From JBKHYJ01 sp046565505 (GTDB lineage Bacteria > Acidobacteriota > Blastocatellia > UBA7656), in the NCBI GenBank assembly GCA_046565505.1, contig JBKHYJ010000107.1, forward strand, positions 20,353-84,352: 64,000 nucleotides of DNA. The letters run 5' to 3'. Within the stretch, counting starts at the first letter, position 1; the number at the start of each line of letters is the position of its first letter. A program made the translations under genes and the position numbers. A model generated the notes under the pieces. It worked only from the letters and a program-made list of their open reading frames with translations. It was not told the origin of the DNA and did no database searches. Positions 60,878 through 64,000 of this stretch are shown here, piece by piece.

Positions 60878-63795
60878 GCAGGAGTAATCGTAGCTCGCGG
60901 CCTCTTAAGCATAGTCAGGTCGTATACACTTCAAAATCGCTCGCCTTAAGGCTCGCTGATTTAGCTACCAGGCTGCGCGAGAGGGCCGCCTTCGCCCTGG
61001 GAGCCGGGAATGCGGGCGACCCCTTCAAGCTGCTCTACGGCGCGTTTAAGGCCGCGCTATTTCAAGGCATTGACCGAGACGAATTCGCCGACATGTACGC
61101 GCAGACGGTCGCCTGCGTCGCGCTGTCTGCGCGGCTGTCGCGGCCGGGCAGAGTGAGCGCGGAGGACCTCGACGATATGTGCCTGAGCGCCGGCCCTTTA
61201 TTGAAAGAATTGCTCTCGACACCCCTGACGGCGCGCGTGCCCGGGGGCGACCCGGGCCCGCACGGCGTCAAAGACGTGGTTGATTTGCTGAACGACGAGC
61301 GCATAGACATGGGAGCGGTCATGCGTGATTTCGGCGGCCGGAATCCCAACGAAGACCCTCTAATTCATTTCTACGAGCTTTTCTTGAAAGAGTACGACCC
61401 GGGCCGGCGGGCGCGGCGCGGGGTCTTTTACACGCCGCGAGCGGCTGTGTCATTCGTGGTGCGGGCCGTTGACGAAATTCTGAGACGCGACTTTGGCCTA
61501 GAAGACGGGCTGGCGGACACGACAACGTGGGGGGAGATGGCCGCGCGCAACACGGCCGTTGAGATTCCCGAAGGGGTGTCGCCCGGCGCGCCTTTCGTTC
61601 AGGTACTCGACCCGGCGACCGGGACGGGCACGTTCCTGGTCGAGGTGATTGATAGGATTTACGAAACCATGCGCGCGAAGTGGAGCCGGCAAGGCCGCGG
61701 CGAAGAAGCGATGCGCGAGTTGTGGAACGATTACGTGCCCAGAAACCTGCTCCCGCGTCTTTATGGGTTCGAGTTGCTGATGGCCCCTTACGCGATTGCG
61801 CATGTGAAGTTGGGGCTGAAGCTGCGGGAGACGAAATATGATTCTCTTTCAAGCGAGCGGGCGCGGATTCATTTGACGAATACGCTTGATGGTCCGAAAG
61901 ATTTTTCTGCCCATTCCGGCGGCGCGGCCCTGGCGCTGTGGCACGAGGCGGACGCGGCGGAGGAGGTCAAGCGCCGCGCGCCCGTCACCGTCATGATAGG
62001 CAACCCGCCGTACTCAAAAATCTCTTCCAATCTGACCGCCGACGCCCGCGCCATCGTGGAAGGCTACCGCTACGTCGCGGGCGAACGAATCAAAGAGCGC
62101 GGGGCGCTCCAGTTCGAGATAAATCTGCAAGACGATTATGTGAAATTTGTTCGCTGGTGCGAGCTGCGGCTCAAGCGGTCCGGCACGGGCGTCCTGGGGA
62201 TGATTACCAACAACGGGTACTTGAGCGCCCCGACTTTGCGCGGCATGCGGCATTCGTTGAAGCGAACGTTTCAAAGGGTGTCCATAGTAGATTTGCATGG
62301 GCACCTCGCCAGAGGTGAACGAGCGCCCGATGGTTCGCCCGAGGAGAACGTGTTCGATATACAACAGGGCGTTGCCGTTATTCTGGCAACAGCCCGGCCG
62401 GCCGGCGCGGGACCTTCGGTGGTTGATTACGCGGATGTGTACGGGAGTCGGGAGCAGAAATACGCATGGCTTCTCGGGCGCGGCACCGGGCCCGCCTGTT
62501 TTCGACCCGTGACCTGTCTGCCCCCGTTATACCGCTTCGCCCCGGAGGACAACGACCTGGCTGCGGAGTTCGGCGCGATGTGGGGCGTTCAACAAATATT
62601 CCCAAAGAACAGCGCGGGGATTATCACCGCCCGCGACCGATTAGTAATAGACTTCGACAAAGAAGACCTGCTATCGAGGGTTGAAAATTTCCGCGAGGAT
62701 GCGAGAGACGAGTCGAAGGTGTTTGAGAGTTTTGACATAGCACCGGGCAAAAGGTTTGACCTCCGCGGGGCGCAACGCGCCTTGTCGAAAGAAAGTAACC
62801 TGCGCGAATTCATACGCCCTTTGTTGCACAGGCCATTCGATGAGCGGCATATCTTTTATCATGGCTCGGTGGTCTGGAGCATGGCCCGCCCCATCGCGAG
62901 CCAGATGTATCAAATCAGGAATCTGGCGCTTGCGGCCACCAGGCAGGTCATCGGCCCGAGGTATGAGCATGCTTTTGTATCGCGCAGCATGATTGAAATC
63001 AAAGCGTGCTCGCACGACCGCAACACGCAGCTATTCCCGCTCTATCTGCATCACGGCGCGCCGGACGAAAGCGCCTTATCCGCGCGGGGCCGCCGGCTGA
63101 ATATTGACCCCGCGTTTACACGGGCGATTGAAGAATTAAGCGGCCTGACGTTCGCTGCCGGTATGCGCGGCGACTTACGCGATACCTTCGGGCCGGAAGA
63201 TATTTTTCACTTTTGCTACGGCGTATTGAATTCGCGCGGCTACCGTGTGCGTTACTTCGATTCGCTGAAGAGTAATTTCCCGCGTATTCCGCTCACCTCG
63301 GATGTCGATCTTTTCCGAAAGCTCTGTGCCAAGGGCGCGGACCTCGTGTCCCTGCACCTGCTGGAAGGCGATTACCCGGCGGCGTCATGGAATGCCTCCG
63401 AGCCCGGGGTCAGAAACCCGCTTAAAGGATTCGCCCCCCGCCTGGAAGGCACGGGTGATGCGGGAGTCGCCAGGGGCTATCCGAGATACGATGGGGGGCG
63501 TGTCTACATCAACGCTTCGCGTTGGTTCGAGGGAGTGGACGAAGAGGTCTGGGATTTCCACATCGGCGGCTATCAGGTCTGCGGGAAATGGTTAAAGGAC
63601 CGTCGAGGGCGCGCCATATCAGAGGAAGACATGGGGCGTTACCGCGGATTGGTCATTGCCTTGAAGGAGACCATCCGGCTGGTGGCGGAGATTGACGAAA
63701 CGATAGAATCGCATGGCGGCTGGCCTCTCGCCGGCGGCGTCAAGGCTCTGCCTGATGGCTACGGAAAAGCGCCGCCGATCAGTAGAAAAAGATGA
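60874..63795 (+). CDS. Type ISP-like DNA N6-adenine methyltransferase with C-terminal recognition region
   Basis: A 973-residue enzyme. Residues about 1-230 are helical. The methyltransferase core has motif I LDPATGTGTFL (D246 onward) and motif IV GNPPYS (NPPY 377-380). The C-terminal half (from about 480) resembles the target-recognition part of type ISP enzymes. The nuclease and helicase parts of classic ISP enzymes are absent, so it is likely an orphan modification enzyme or works with other subunits. ATG at 60874 overlaps the VUT stop (ATGA). A terminator follows at 63807. Confidence 0.85.
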   Translation: MSRSNRSSRPLKHSQVVYTSKSLALRLADLATRLRERAAFALGAGNAGDPFKLLYGAFKAALFQGIDRDEFADMYAQTVACVALSARLSRPGRVSAEDLDDMCLSAGPLLKELLSTPLTARVPGGDPGPHGVKDVVDLLNDERIDMGAVMRDFGGRNPNEDPLIHFYELFLKEYDPGRRARRGVFYTPRAAVSFVVRAVDEILRRDFGLEDGLADTTTWGEMAARNTAVEIPEGVSPGAPFVQVLDPATGTGTFLVEVIDRIYETMRAKWSRQGRGEEAMRELWNDYVPRNLLPRLYGFELLMAPYAIAHVKLGLKLRETKYDSLSSERARIHLTNTLDGPKDFSAHSGGAALALWHEADAAEEVKRRAPVTVMIGNPPYSKISSNLTADARAIVEGYRYVAGERIKERGALQFEINLQDDYVKFVRWCELRLKRSGTGVLGMITNNGYLSAPTLRGMRHSLKRTFQRVSIVDLHGHLARGERAPDGSPEENVFDIQQGVAVILATARPAGAGPSVVDYADVYGSREQKYAWLLGRGTGPACFRPVTCLPPLYRFAPEDNDLAAEFGAMWGVQQIFPKNSAGIITARDRLVIDFDKEDLLSRVENFREDARDESKVFESFDIAPGKRFDLRGAQRALSKESNLREFIRPLLHRPFDERHIFYHGSVVWSMARPIASQMYQIRNLALAATRQVIGPRYEHAFVSRSMIEIKACSHDRNTQLFPLYLHHGAPDESALSARGRRLNIDPAFTRAIEELSGLTFAAGMRGDLRDTFGPEDIFHFCYGVLNSRGYRVRYFDSLKSNFPRIPLTSDVDLFRKLCAKGADLVSLHLLEGDYPAASWNASEPGVRNPLKGFAPRLEGTGDAGVARGYPRYDGGRVYINASRWFEGVDEEVWDFHIGGYQVCGKWLKDRRGRAISEEDMGRYRGLVIALKETIRLVAEIDETIESHGGWPLAGGVKALPDGYGKAPPISRKR

Positions 63796-63806
63796 GCAGA
63801 AAAATT

Positions 63807-63836
63807 AAGGGCCGCCGAATAATATCGGCGGCCCTT
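63807..63836 (+). terminator. Intrinsic terminator of the methyltransferase operon
   Basis: AAGGGCCGCCGA (63807-63818) pairs perfectly with TCGGCGGCCCTT (63825-63836) around ATAATA, then ATTAATT follows. It is 12 bases beyond the stop and is likely bidirectional with the partial gene at the right edge. Confidence 0.8.
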
Positions 63837-63871
63837 ATTAATTCAGCGGCCCTTCGCAGTCGGGGGGCAAG

Positions 63872-64000
63872 TTAATCGCCGAAGCCGGCGGGGGAGTGCC
63901 GCCCGCGCCCCTCCGCCTTGCCTGACTTCAGCTGCACTATCTGGCCCTCGGGCCCCGGCCCCTCCTTCAGCACGTGCTGACGGTACAGCCTCGCCATCCT
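63872..64000 (-). CDS. Partial or very small minus-strand gene at the right edge
   Basis: A minus-strand frame ends with TAA at 63872 and reads MARLYRQHVLKEGPGPEGQI and then a basic tail (KAEGRGRHSPAGFGD). If it starts at the ATG at 63997 it encodes only 41 residues; it may instead continue beyond 64000. No family is recognised. Confidence 0.4.
   Translation of the reverse strand, partial: RMARLYRQHVLKEGPGPEGQIVQLKSGKAEGRGRHSPAGFGD

Noticed and set aside
60874..63795. Complete type ISP restriction-modification enzyme
   Set aside because: No nuclease or helicase motifs are visible in the 973 residues, so only the methyltransferase and recognition parts are supported.
1..64000. CRISPR array, integrase, transposase or prophage structural genes
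   Set aside because: No regularly spaced direct repeats and no recognisable integrase, transposase, capsid or tail genes were seen, so mobility of the accessory loci is not proven.

Overview
The window is GC-rich and gene-dense. Gene content suggests an acidobacterium of the Blastocatellia/Pyrinomonas type: a Reg_prop/Y_Y_Y sensor kinase, a lipoprotein sensor module I recall mainly from Acidobacteria, a DUF3857 protein, stand-alone receivers, UvsE and many secreted hydrolases. This is inference from content; no rRNA is present. The only RNA gene seen is tRNA-Ser(GCU).

Layout. 0.2-4.6 kb: a GH16-like lipoprotein and a giant sensor kinase, minus strand. 4.9-15.3 kb: a minus-strand block of detoxification and redox enzymes (flavin disulfide reductase, NAD(P)-binding proteins, redoxin, alcohol dehydrogenase, nitrilase, glyoxalase-fold protein, two alpha/beta hydrolases), interrupted by related intergenic repeats and by truncated or chimeric genes. 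15.5-18.4 kb: a decayed propeller kinase, a second kinase with a damaged ATP site and a PIN-toxin remnant. 18.6-45 kb: mostly ordinary chromosome (STT3-like membrane protein, Smr protein, DUF1573 lipoprotein, aminotransferase, BamB-like propeller, SLC13 transporter, DUF3857 protein, MBL hydrolase, TPR proteins, receivers). 45.5-48.7 kb: an XRE repressor and ImmA/IrrE-like protein divergent from a four-gene operon encoding a SWIM-Rad52 annealing protein. 48.8-59 kb: amidohydrolase, aldehyde dehydrogenase, lysyl oxidase, M28 peptidase, penicillin acylase, receiver, UvsE. 59.3-63.8 kb: a coupled operon of a zinc-ribbon phage-type protein, a VUT transporter and a type ISP-like DNA methyltransferase.

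Three points stand out. First, the 45.5-48.7 kb locus has the parts of the Deinococcus DdrO/IrrE/DdrA radiation response (repressor, ImmA/IrrE-family protein, Rad52-family effector), with operator-like inverted repeats placed on both divergent promoters. Second, a DUF1573 lipoprotein has an in-frame UGA where the family has the first Cys of its CxC motif; reading continues cleanly for 60 codons and a hairpin starts about 10 nt after the UGA, so it is a selenoprotein candidate, with a nonsense mutation or base error as alternatives. Third, the VUT (preQ0/preQ1-type) transporter is tied by ATGA overlaps to a DNA methyltransferase, which suggests a link to 7-deazaguanine or other DNA modification.

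All functions are read from sequence and remembered family features; no database search was run.
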